Shown: positions 20,286 to 32,159 of the stretch, in pieces
Position numbering within the stretch: the stretch's first letter is position 1
Layout: every line of letters starts with the position of its first letter
Origin: Reticulascus tulasneorum
Taxonomy: Eukaryota; Ascomycota; Sordariomycetes; Glomerellales; Reticulascaceae
Assembly (NCBI GenBank): GCA_001557505.1
Contig: LSAX01000002.1
Coordinates: 4,154,001-4,218,000 of the forward strand
Direction of reading: 5' to 3'
DNA: 64,000 nt
Program-made: the position numbers and the translations under genes
The notes under the pieces: generated by a model
The model's input: the letters and a program-made list of their open reading frames with translations, nothing else
Told to the model about the DNA's origin: nothing
The model's database searches: none

Positions 20286-23200
20286 TCAGTCATGCAAATA
20301 CACACTCATCTTCACGCTGCCACCACAATACTCCAACTTATCGCCAGTACACAAGAAGTTGCACTGCGTATCGTTTACCTGGGCACCAGGCGTTACAGCG
20401 TTCCTTCCGGCTAGGTTCAGGATATCGCCACACCAACACTCCTGGTGGTACTCTACACCAGCATACTTGTACATCCAACAAGCAGAGAGACATTTTTCGA
20501 TTGTCATCCCAGTTTTATCGTTCAGGATTTGGCTGGGGAGGAGGCGTCCAGAGGATGGCTCAGTGAAGCAACCATGGTACGTGAAATTCTCATTTCCGGG
20601 AGAAATAACTGGGATGGTAGAAATTGGGGCTGCAGAAGACGTCGAGGTCTTGCTAGTGGCGATTGTAGATGACTTGATCGTCGAGGTAGACGGCTTTATG
20701 GTTGATGTGGACGTCTTAATGGTTGAGGTAGACGGTTTGATGGTTGACGTTGGAGTGGTTGATGTAGATGGTTTGACGGTTGAAGTAGACGGCTTGATAG
20801 TTGACGTGGGAGTGGTTGATGTAGATGACTTGATGGTTGAGGTGGACGGTTTGATGGTTGACGTGGAAGGTTTGATCGTCGATGTGGGAGTGGTCGAAGT
20901 AGATGGTTTGACGGTTGAAGTAGACGACTTGATGGTGGAGGTAGACGGCTTGATGGTTGAGGTGGGAGTGGTTGATGTAGAAGACTTTATCGTTGAGGTA
21001 GACGGTTTGATGGTTGATGTAGATAGTTTGATGGTTGACGTGGGGATGGTCGATGTAGACGACTTGATGGTGGAGGTAGACGGCTTGATGGTTGACGTGG
21101 GAGTGGTTGATGTAGATGACTTGATGGTTGAGGTGGATGGCTTGATGGTCGACGTCGGAGCAGTGGAGGTCGATGTCTTGCTAGTCGCGATTGTAGATGA
21201 CGACACCTTTGTAGAGCTAGGAGACAAAGTAGAAACAGTACTGGGCCGAGTGCTGGTAGTAGGAATGGTGCTGGATCGAGTACTGCTGGACGCAATGCTG
21301 GACCTAATGGTGCTCGACGTAGTACTTGGAAGTGGCGACGTAGAACTAGTCCGGACGGTACTGGATGAAGGAGTACTAGACCGAATGGTGCTAGAGAGGG
21401 TGGTGCTAGTTCTGATTGTGCTTGACACGGGAGAGGTGGTACTCGATCGAAAAGTGCTCGAGGAGACAACCGTAGACCGGATCGTGGTAGAGAAAGTACT
21501 CAAGCGCGACGACGTGCTGCTGCTCCGAATGGTGCTGGTGGAAGATACAACCGACGTAGTTGGCGGTGCAGCAAAGTACTTGTACATTTCGAGCCTGTTC
21601 CCTGCGCCACAGAACTCACCTCCATTACCGGGGCACGGGAAGGAGCAGTCGTTTTGGTTAGCAGCTAACGCACTGTCACCATTGATAATGTTGCCACAAT
21701 AGCCTAGACATCCGGGTTAGCGCGGGTTGCAGGGGTAGGTCTGAGCAATATTTACACTCTCGCCCGTATTCGACGCCGAAGAAATTTAGTCCTGTGCAGA
21801 AAGTTGCGCAAATCTCCAGCGTCATCAGGTCGTAAGGGTATGACAAGTCCGAGAGGGCGCGTGCGCCGGTAGCTTCGGTGTAGCATCCCTGGAACTGCCA
21901 GTTGCCGACGGTCGGTTTGATCGCAGGCGCAGTTGGTGTCGCGGAGATCGTGCTGGAGAGAACATTCGAGGTGATGGTGCTGGTCAGGCGGCCGGTGCTT
22001 GTCGAGGAGACCAGGCCGCTCTGAGTGGTTGCGCTGGATAAACCGCCGAGCTTGTAGAGATTGAGTCTGGAACCGGCGCCGCAATATTCGGTAGCGTTAT
22101 CTGGTGCCTAGTTAGCCTCGGTTCATTGGGTAATGCGGAACAGAAAACACTGACCTTGACACGTCATACTGCAGTCTGCAACTGGCACAGGAAGCGCCCC
22201 CGCGTAGAGGACGTTGTCACACCAGCACTATAGCATTGGTCAGTCTTGTAGTTTCAACGGATAGAGGTCCCCCTTATATAAGGCCGCAGATGAAAACTCA
22301 CCTCTCCTCCATATTCCAGACCGGCATATATGTAATTGCTACCAGCACAAGCAGTGATGCACTTCGCTACAGTTTTAGTGGTAGTGGGCAGAGCGTAGGT
22401 CAGGGCCCGTTTGCCATCCGTAGGTTCGGCATAGCATCCCAGGCTAGCATACCCGCCAACTCCTGGATTAACAATTGGTTTGCTGGGCTGCGTTGGAGGA
22501 TTGCCAGGATCGGTGGTTCCTTGCTTGGTGTCGACAAAGAGACTGATATACGCGCCACCTTCTCCCAGATTTCCTCCGCAGATCTGATTAAGATCGCCAG
22601 CGCAGGCGTAGTTGCAATGCATAGGATCAACTTCCAACACTGGTATATTCGGACCACCCCAGCATTCCCTCTCGTATTGCGTGCCGCAGTAAGTGTATTT
22701 CCCGGCGGCGCAAGCGGCTATACACATTGCATTGGTATTGTTGGGATTGCCATAGAGCTGGTTTGATAGCTGTCGGCCAGGATTGTTCTCCTTGAAGCAA
22801 CCAACATATTGGTACTGGCCAAGACCATCGGAAAGCAGCGGAGGCGCTTGTGGGGAGACGGCGGTACAGTTGAATTGGATAAACTGCTTGCTGAAAACAG
22901 GGTCATTGGTATTCATCGTCCACTGCGCAGTCTCAAAATATGGCGCGGTATTCCATTGCGCCTTCGGAACAGCGCAGTATAGATTGGCGGTGGCGCTCTC
23001 CCCTGGCGCAAGCTGCAGTCCCTCGCCAAGGTCAACTTGGTTATTGGCTGATATAATGCCCGTGCCAAAGGGCGGCTTGGAGACTGTCAATGAGAGCTTC
23101 ACTCCATTGGGCGGAGCATTGTTTGTCACGCGCATTTTCAATGGCCATAACGTGTTCTGGGTAACGTTTCCGAAGGTGAAATCGACGCCTTCGGCGTACG

Positions 23201-25714
23201 TCACCCATGCAGACGAACCGTCCGCCTTTTGGAACTCGATAAGGGCGACTGGCGCGGGACCCGCGGACCCCCCGATAGAGACCGTGACGTTTCCACTATT
23301 CGACACGGCCACCAAGTATGCGGTAAAGGTGCCGCTTGTTGATGTATCAAAGCTGACACTGACGGTCATGTCCGAGTTCGCGGCAAGAGCAGAGGGAAGA
23401 TTCGTCAAGAGAAACCGCCCGACTTTGAGACCGGTAGCGCTACCATCCCACGTCGTGAAAGGCCCAGTGGCACTCGATTCCGAGTACAAGAATTTGGAAA
23501 TACTAACGGCGGAACTACCCTTGTTGGAGAAGATAAAGGTCTGCTTGACTCCGGCTGGGTCCTGTCCAGTGATCGCTTGCTGGAAGGTGACGAGCTGAGG
23601 GCTCGCCGATAACAGAGGACCGGCACTCGAGCCTGTCCCTGACAATCTGATCTGAGGACTGGTACTATATCCTGCAACGTTATTGGTAGTCTTGAACAGC
23701 ACTTGCATAGATGATAGGCCGACATTCTTTGGCTTGAAGACCGCCGTAAACGAAACCAAGCCACCCGCGGCGACAGTGAGCGGCAGCGTCGGCAAGGTTG
23801 TAATAGTAAAGTCCGTTATGTTTGCCAGTACGATTGAGGAGACAGTGAGGCCAATCAGAGCCTTGCATGTCACGACGCCAGATGCGCCAGTAGAATTTGC
23901 AATATCGACGGTTCCGAAGTCGAACGGGGATGCGCAGTCCAGAGGGGAGGCCACCGGAGACCCGAAGCCATAGACAATTCCGGGTTCCGTGCCGAAATAC
24001 ATTATACCGTCTCCGAAAACAGGTCTCGTGAACTTTTGAATCCCAGGGATTTGGAATGATTTGACGAGCATCAAAAGTCCGTTCTGGGGGATGGCGTTGT
24101 AGATCCTAACATTCGTGTTCTGGACGTCGGTAATCCAGAGGAGGCCAGTGCCTGGTTGGCCGTCAAGAGACGTCACAGTGCCATGGCTTACACCGAGAAT
24201 ATATGCATTATCGACTGGAGTATCTGCAACCTTTGTGAAAGCCGGGACACCGTCGGTGCAGGAGAATTTGAATACGTGCGAAGGATGTTGGATGACGTTG
24301 ATATAGATGTAACCTCCTTCGAGGGGATAGACCCCGGCGCCGGCGTACACGGAGTTTTCATTCTGGTACGTCGCAATCACATTGTCCAGGCCGTCGGGAC
24401 CCGTTCGGTATCCTCCCAAGTCATCCAGATTCAACCAGTAAGTTAAACCAAGCTTTCCCGTCACGACACCGATGCGTTTGATCTCCCCGCAGGAAAACTC
24501 GCTCGGAAGAATCTCCAATGGGCTCGTGCCAAAGTCGTTATCGGCTCCATCGAGCGCCTCTTTGTTCCAGGGCATAAAGAAGTCTATCAAGGTGAGACTG
24601 CCATCATCGTTAATGGTCATGTGAATTGCAGCCTCTTCCAAAGCAGTTGGCGGGTTGTGGCCTTGATATGGGATTGTGCTCAACTGCGACGCATAGCCGT
24701 TTCCAGTGGAGAAGAACATGGAGCCTTTATCATCGGAAGCAATACCGCCGCCAGACATCCACAATCCACCGCCTTCAACATTGTCAGTCACTTCTTTGCG
24801 TCTCGATGGTAGAGCACTCACCTGAAATGGTATTGGGGACGCCTTCTCCCTCGGTTGCATACCGTTCGACGATAGCCCCGGTGGTTTTATCCCAGCCCAT
24901 AACCCAGCCAGTAAAGTTGTATTGCACGCAGTGGGAAGCAAAGCCGGCGTAGATATATTGACCCGAATGAAGTAGTCCCGGCCGTTGGTGGTGAATACCG
25001 CCATTGAACACGCGAGCCGGATTGTTCCTCGCGACGGTGCCCTCCAAATCCACGGGGAAGTTGGGTCTCTCGCTCAGATCGTTGACATTCAAGGCATGCA
25101 TGAAGTATCGTCCGTTGGGTCTGCCCTGTGGTCCAACACCAGCTTGGTCTGCGTACGTTTTTGACGTGAGATAAAGCGTATCGGTATCCGGGTCAATAAC
25201 ACCAGTTGAGGTGATGCCTATCACGGGATTGATATCAACACAGCCTTCGAGGTCACTGGTGACGAATGGGATGTGAAGCTTCCGAGAGGCGAGGATGTCT
25301 CCTGTTTTGGCATCCAGCTTGTACACATTATTATGGGTAGTCGCGAAATAGACATATTGCGTGGTGCTACCAGTCGGGGTGTACACCAGCGGCTGCGAGA
25401 AGATTTGCTCGGGAATTTTCCCGTAGAGTCCAGGAAGCTGTGTCTTGAAGAGCTGAGCAAACTGCGGGCTCCCAACAACAGACGGATCCATGTTGTGGTT
25501 ACTGTACTCCATTCACAATCGTCAGACTTTGCGAATCTTCAAAACCTGCAAAGGCAGCTGCATCGCGCCGCAGCAGGGGGCATGGCGGGGGCAAGACTCA
25601 CCTCTGATAACCAGTCCTGGAGTTATCACCTCCCCAGGTGATGGTATCCGTCGAGGCCAGACCATTGGCAATGCCAACGATGGTCGACAGTAGCCAAACT
25701 ATCGGGACCAACAT
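20286..25714 (-). CDS. Large secreted multi-WSC protein with propeller-like N-terminus
   Basis: Six exons on the minus strand: 25602-25714, 24822-25501, 22302-24772, 22155-22227, 21756-22100, 20286-21703. They sum to 5,100 nt (1,699 aa) with matching phases. The start MLVPIVWLLSTIVGIANGLA is a signal peptide. Residues ~25-530 resemble a PQQ-like beta-propeller (YVYFATTHNNVYKLDAKTG). Residues ~545-880 hold Ig/ASH-like (choice-of-anchor-type) segments such as FDFGTVDI. Four WSC domains follow at about 914-1000, 1038-1130, 1178-1275 and 1599-1699, each with eight or so cysteines and the C-x-C/W pattern. A ~320-residue Ser/Thr linker separates WSC3 and WSC4. WSC domains bind cell-wall glycans; no C-terminal membrane helix is seen, so I infer a secreted or wall-bound protein. 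The architecture, not the family, is unusual. Introns are 49-100 nt. Confidence 0.88.
20638..21201. repeat. 21-bp minisatellite coding the Ser/Thr linker of the WSC protein
   Basis: The coding strand repeats a 7-residue unit (STSTIKP/S with STSTTPT variants), giving a degenerate 21-bp period. The block is flanked by two near-identical 36-bp segments at 20638-20673 and 21166-21201. The antisense strand is also open across it (a 447-codon shadow frame), a by-product of the biased composition. Confidence 0.8.
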
Positions 25715-28700
25715 GATGAATTCACGCGACGATGACACTGTGGTCCAGTCAAGGAAGGATCAGAGTTGCATTGCGAGGGGCCTCTGGTCTATATTCCTTT
25801 TCTCCGAGATCTTACTATCACCGCAGTAGTGACGCAGTCTTCGAAGGGTCCGTCCTGACGACATGGTATGGCTCCATCCATCCTCAGCTAATGGACGTGC
25901 ATGGTATGGATCGACACCCAGAGTGGATTGCCGTAGCGGAGCTGTCCATCTGAACACACGGGCGATTCATCGACTTTGTGCCTGTTTTTCTCGTGAATTG
26001 GGCCGGGGGCCCCCAGCAGTGCTATCCATCTGCTTTCCTTACCTGGTCAAGCTTGGTGAGACCCGTCAAACCGTGTGTTTTCCGCCGCTTATGAGGCGCC
26101 GACTTTGAGTTCTCTGCCCCCTGGCAGTTCGCCAGATTAGACGTTGGTGCCATGCGGAAACAGGGGTTAGTGCCTGCGTCAGCCCACAAAAAGGGCCTGC
26201 CTCCCGGTTCCAGGCACTCAAGGCTCGATGCCTGCGGCCGCTGGAATCTCCATCTTGCCTACGGAACGCACTGTTTATCCACGTGTGGCATTTCCACTGA
26301 TAGCACGACCCGGAGGTGATTAGTTAGTGTATCGCCGCATGTACATACGTGTGTGGGCAACAGCAGGGTCCGCCAGGCGTCGTATATGTGACTGAAGTGC
26401 TAGCGCGATGGGTTCTGCAAGGGATCCTGTGAGGAATACGGGCGGTCGATCAATACCTAGTAGTGGACAGGCGAAGTAGGTAGGTAAGAATCATTCGATA
26501 CCAAGCAAGCAAGTAGTAGGTGCAATGGCGGACAGCCCAACAGCTGCGTGATGCACCTACCTTAGGTAGGTAAGGCAGGTAGGGAAAAGTGCAGCTGGCT
26601 CACGAACTAGAAAGGAAACTAGTAGGAAGCACTGCAACCTCACCTGTGAAGAGTGGAAGAAATTCTGCAAAGAGCTAAGGCACTGGTAATATTGCCTTGC
26701 AAGGTTCTGTAGTTGGCTCCAACCATGTTATATTTAGAATTCACCGTTTGAACAAAAAACACCGGCTGAATTTTAAACAGTGGGGGCGAGGAGTGGGGGG
26801 GCACTGCAAACCACGTGACGCCGGCCCTCTCTCATTTTGACAGATAACGACGGGCTGTTTTTCTGGGCAAGCCTACCTAGGTAATTAGTCCGTACAGTCG
26901 CAATTGATAACTTGTCCAGCCACCGGTATCCCTGTTCCGGTCCTTCTCGCGGACGGCGGACCGAGCTTGCTATCGCGTTCTTGTTTTTGTTTTTGTTTTT
27001 GTTTTTGGTCTGTACGTCTTGTAGTCCGTACAGTATGTATGTGCTGAATGGACCTTATGGTCTGCTATGGACATTGCTTAGCAAGCTCGACTTGCTGTGT
27101 TTTTCCATCCCGCAGCAGGTCGAATACGAAATCCTTACAAGGATCCAATCAAGTCCCCATGTCGGCCGACCCAGCTACTGTACAGACCAGGAAGGTCTGC
27201 CTCAACATTTTAAAGAGGGGAACGCGTGCCACTGTTTTCCGTCCGGACAAAAATGTTTCGCGAGGGCTTCGGTGTCAGATCCCGCGACGGCGTATTCAAT
27301 CCCGACGCAGGGATGTCAATGCTTCGGCGACAGCATGGAATACGAAGCCTATAATGCATTACCAGCTCGCGCATTTTTTTTCCACGCCTCATAATTCTAC
27401 CTACTTGTTTCAAAGAAGGGAGGTAGAAATCCCAAGGAAAAAGAGGCAAAGTTACTGCCTCCTGTATGTGGCACTGTGAAATCAGGATTGAATGGTGGTC
27501 ATCAGCGCTAGTTCCCTAGAAGAAGGTGGGTTCCGAACTTTCTCTCCATATTTGAAGCTGCGCCTAATAGGGAGCATCTGGGCGGCCTTGCCTATGACTT
27601 GGCAAACGCAGCTGTTAATTAAGTGCTGAGCATACCCACTCCGTACCTTTCTTGTGTTTTATGTGACCAGAAAAGTGGCCAAAAAGCCCACAGCAATCTT
27701 ACGGCGTGCTACGACCGACCGGACATCCTCAGTGGCTACAACTTGAAAAGCCTTTCTTACAGTGCCTTACAGAGCTTATGCCTTATCTACTTGGTAGAAG
27801 GGAGGTCGCTGCGGAAGGATTGGGTGTCACTGGCATCATAGACGCTTCGCTTCAGTTAGGGTGTTTGGTTTAAAGCACCCGGGCAGGGCGAGGCAATTGG
27901 GACTTTGGTCTATCATTAGGTTGGTGATATCAGTGTCTCAGTGTACAGTGCCGCTGGCACACATCATCGCCTGAAGAGCTACGGACTACTCAGGTGTGTA
28001 AGTAGGCACAAACCCTTCTCGCCAGAACGTCATATGAATATAAGCGATGTCGTAGGGTTCTGATCCATAGCCGGCCACTCTGTAGAGCGCTCTATTTTCG
28101 TTCTTGCGAGTCTTTTCGTCCCTTTTCTTCTCCGCGCAGGCAGTAGTTCATTAATTGATGTCATTGCTCGGAGATTTAAGTAAAGAATGAATTTGCTAAG
28201 TGATATCGCTTACTCGGGGCTCTTGCTTTGGTGGGGATATCAACTTTTGACTTTCCTTGGCATGAGTAGAAAGCTGACAGAACCGCCCACGCCAATACAT
28301 CCAAGTCCGCAAACTGTTCGCAAGAAAGCCCGTGTCCAAAGAAACACTTGTTTCGTCTGGAACAAGTTACCAACGCCAAGACTCTTTCGAGCGGTGAAAA
28401 CCCAGTAGCATACCTACAGTCGGAACAGAATCGCACCTTCATTGTACAGTCTAGATGTGGCCATTGGAGCTGGTTCACCACTGGCAGCTTGCCGCTTTCC
28501 GAGCTCTCTATATTCTTAGGGCCCCAAGTCCGAGTCATGCCAAGTGCCTGTGTTTCGAGTGTGCTTGCAACGCTTCGAGATTCACCGAAGTCTTGGCCCT
28601 GGTCCACGAGCCCGATAGAAAGGCCAATATTCTGTGCCGTTGTTCCCAGCTAAAGCCGTAGCCTCAGAAGTAAGCGGATACGCTGCTGGAGGCTCAGCTC

Positions 28701-30043
28701 GGAGTACGGTTCACTCTGCGTTGTTGATTCTGCATACCAACAGACTAGACGTACCCGCCAGGTACTAGCGAGAGTGTGCTGCAGAGTAAGCAAGCGTCGT
28801 TGCTGCGAACGGCAATACGAGGTGCAATGCCACTGATATCCGGCGACAAGCTCACAGTCAAGCCTAATGCCAAGCATGGAGGTCAATTCCAAAAAAAGAC
28901 AGTGAAGTGGCTTACCAATAAGTTTATTTTCACGCCAGCTCCCTCATCGGGCGTGCTTGGAGGCTCTGTGAAGTCGACAGCTTCAAAGAAACTGACGCAT
29001 GCAGTTAGCTTCCACTTCTCCGCACTTATCAAGACCAGTGAACCCCTGAGGAATGCAGTAAACGGGAACACGAGCCTCGTATCGATTCCCTGTCTCGGGA
29101 CTCGGCAGACCTCAAACTGAGTGAGAGGAGCAGTGTATTCAGATGCGACCTCCACAACGTTTACAGAAACCAAAGTCCGTCTATTCAAGGTCGGACTAAC
29201 ACGACTATGTGAGCTGAATTTTAGCAGGTATGCAAATAGGATCATGATTGTCGGTTTGCATTCTGCAACTGACTCATTGGCCGCGAATCATCCCCCAAGC
29301 ACTTAGGGATACTTTCAATGGGCTTCGGGTTCATCTCTTTGAATCGTCTCGCTTTTGAGTTGGCGGTTCATCGATGCTTGGAAAGCCAGGGGCAAGGGAT
29401 TCCGGCTTCAGAGAGCTCACCGCAAGCCATTCCCAGAAAAGAAGGTATGAGCTAAACTTGGGAAGGCTCAATAGAGATGCTTGCCCTTGCGGCACATTTC
29501 TTCTGCATCAATAATACGGTGATACACGAGTCAAGGTAGGGTCCACTACAGTCCTCGTTGTCTGAAACCTTAACACAAGCATCTCTCTATGGTACCATGA
29601 TTAGTCCCAACTAAAGAGCAGCTACCCCAAGCCGGACATCGGCATCCTGCTACGGAGATGTGGTCTGTAGCCGAGCTATCGGGTAGGCAGGTTTCTGACA
29701 CTATTAACAAGACTGACGCTAAGGAGCGCCTGATCGTTCAGGGTATCAAGACCCAAGCAAAGGGTGTACTATTCTGAGATTCCTTCGTAACGAAGTCAGT
29801 ACTGGAAGCTCTATTCCGGGGTGACACAAATAGCAAACATGATGAGTTAACTTCTTTAAATCATTTCGTAGGGAGCATCGGGAACTGTCCCTGGTACCTG
29901 TACGTCTATCTTTGGAGTGGGGGCAGCGTTTCCGTACCATAACGTACTAGCCATGTTTCTGAATTGTTTGCGAACACCTTCCTGTTACTCTCCACCACCT
30001 CGATTCCGTTCACCCGTTAAATGGTTAATCGAGCAGTAAGCTG
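25715..30043. other. Gene-poor stretch of 4.3 kb with short repeats
   Basis: No gene is supported. Visible landmarks are several AGGTAGGT/ACCTACC motifs at about 26474-26486 and 26555-26583, a CCTACCTAGGTAATTAG palindrome-like site near 26873, and a (GTTTTT)4 microsatellite at about 26983-27006. Frames at 26912-27394, 27048-27479, 28176-28607 and the complementary pair 28776-29120 / 28883-29245 lack recognisable domains, and some lack ATG. The first few hundred bases serve as promoter of the WSC gene on the minus strand. Confidence 0.5.
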
Positions 30044-32159
30044 TTAGCTCGTGACTCTTCGTAGTGTTTTTGAGGGTTCAAAAGATAGTTGAGACATCGG
30101 GGCCTCGTGCGAACTCGTAGTTGTGACCAGAGTTCCGACCGACTCTTCCTGATCCCGAAGTGGTCCAAGGCGGCACGCGACTTTTGTCACGGGCACATTA
30201 CGGTCTTTTCCAGTCCATTCGGTCGGTGTTTGCCCCTCGTAGGCCATCCTCTGAATCTGAAGGACGCCGTCCTGAATCCAGATAGCCTGCGCTAGGGCGG
30301 CCCGCTTCGAGGACCTGCTGAGAATTTTGGCAAGTTGATTCAAGAGCATGCTTGCAGATATGATGAGGCTTCCCAAGCATAGAGTAAAAACCAGGCCAAA
30401 AAACGAGACGTTATTAAATCCCTGACCAACACGTACTCTTTGTGCACTACAGACCAGACGCTCTGCGTCCGTTGCAGGGGATACAATGAGACGTTGCGAG
30501 GTCTGGTCGGCTGGCCCAAGAATCCGATTTACCAGGTGCTGCTGCATAGTTGCCATGACTGTAGCATGCCAGTCGTGTACTTCTATTTGCCATTGGTTGC
30601 TGGGAAGTCCATACTGGACGCCGGTAAGGCGTGACTTCTGTGCAACAAGATCGAGAGGATCTAGATAAGAGACGAGTCGTAGCGCAGCCATCCAGCGGTC
30701 GATGATGTTTGCCAAAGTTGTTACCGTTTCGGTTTGAGTAGGGTTTAGTTTGAGCTCCCGAACAGCTCTCAAATAAGCCGGACGTGAACCAGTTGCATTT
30801 GAACAGCGACGACCACCTACTGCAGCAGGATTGCAAAACTGATACTTTAAAACTCGTCAAAACTGTACCAAAAGAGAGGCCTTGACTGAACAAACCTGCT
30901 CCAGGCATCCTAGTACTCCCGCGAACTGATCGGAAATATACCACCTATCATTTATGATAGAACTGTTGACCTTTACTTCGTGGTGGGCTGCGAATATCGG
31001 GTCGTCGATAGGCACCGTCGAGCGAACTATGTTCGAACTTACAAAGAAAAGGGTTCCGTCTCCATCAGATCGATCTAAAGTTTCGATTGGGTTAAATTCA
31101 TTGCTATCGGGGTCCTCAGCGTAGTAGCTCCTTGCTCTGATTCAGAAGTAATTGATCAGTTACCGCGATTAAGCAAATTGTGGGGACATGTGATTCTCCA
31201 AAATATACTCACACCATTGTGTACGAGTCTGTGGAGTTAGAACTATATGTACTTTTCCACTGAGTTGGGTAGTCCGGTATTCCCATGGCTGGGCCATAGT
31301 AATATGCAGCTATTTGATCTCCCGGCAGGACTGGCAGATCCTCGCTCTCTGACTCCGGCGTCAGAATCTCAACATTCTGAACTACTGGGGCGCATGTCGT
31401 TATTCTTCTAAACTCAATTTGATCGCCACTATCCAGATTGATACCAAAGACGTTATTTGAGTTCAAAAGTCCGGTGTCTATCTTCATCGCGGGACCGATG
31501 CACATTTCGTCTGCGAATGGACACTGAGCATGATAATCAGTAGACCAGTCTACTCTAGGTGCTGTAAAAACGCTACAAGCTTCAAAAGATGTAGCATTGT
31601 AGCATCGCCGAGAGTATGCAAGAGCAGCTGTTTGGGTGTCTCGGGCATATGCCGCTTCTGCCACAAAGTCTGGAAACGAGAATGAGTCGCTCCAAGTCTC
31701 CGGCCATTTGCCACATTTGTCAGTTGATAAAAGCACTTCAACATCAGATGTCTGTACAATAGAAGAAGAAAAGAGGCTGGCAGCAGCCAGCGCCATCGAA
31801 AATACAACTCCCACGGTAAAGATAATAAAGGTTCCCGTTTTTGACGGCCGACGGGAACGCCAGGCCCATGCGGTCTCAAGAGATTCGTAGATAATGGACA
31901 AGACGGATTCCTTGTTTCGCAATATGGCCTGCTGTTGTCGTTCGATTGGATGGGATTGATCTGCCGTTTTGCGAAATTGAAATATTGAGAAGGCGATTAG
32001 ATGCCACAGATGGCTGCCGACGAACCGGACGAAGATAGCCAAAAACGCAATGAGGAATGCACCGACGTCTGATGTAACTGTGACAGTCGGCCCAAGGACA
32101 GGGCCTCTGGACCAGTTTGTCCAGAGACCCAAATATATGTCGGATGAAGTTACTGGCAT
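30044..32159 (-). CDS. Fungal-specific three-helix integral membrane protein
   Basis: Three exons on the minus strand: 31213-32159, 30896-31136, 30044-30844 (662 aa, phases consistent). Intron 2 has two usable acceptors six bases apart. I chose 30845 because it restores GCLEQYQFCNP, which resembles the motif I recall from this uncharacterised fungal family; the other choice loses YQ. Hydrophobic helices are seen near residues 30-47 (VGAFLIAFLAIFVRFVG), ~125-150 and ~550-575 (VFTLCLGSLIISASMLL). Between helices two and three is a large region with many Cys and N-glycosylation sites, probably extracytosolic. The C-terminal ~90 residues are polar and probably cytosolic. No catalytic motif is visible. 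The function is unknown; a plasma-membrane location is inferred from helix layout only. Confidence 0.8.

Noticed and set aside
20359..21702. 447-codon plus-strand frame of Val/Asp repeats
   Set aside because: It is antisense to the Ser/Thr linker of the WSC gene. Its regularity comes entirely from the 21-bp repeat.
26912..27394. 160-codon plus frame with a Leu/Phe run
   Set aside because: It starts with TTG, and the Phe/Leu run is just the (GTTTTT) microsatellite. No other protein feature is seen.
28176..28607. 143-codon minus frame with several cysteines
   Set aside because: The start codon is GTG, and there is no signal peptide or recognisable domain.
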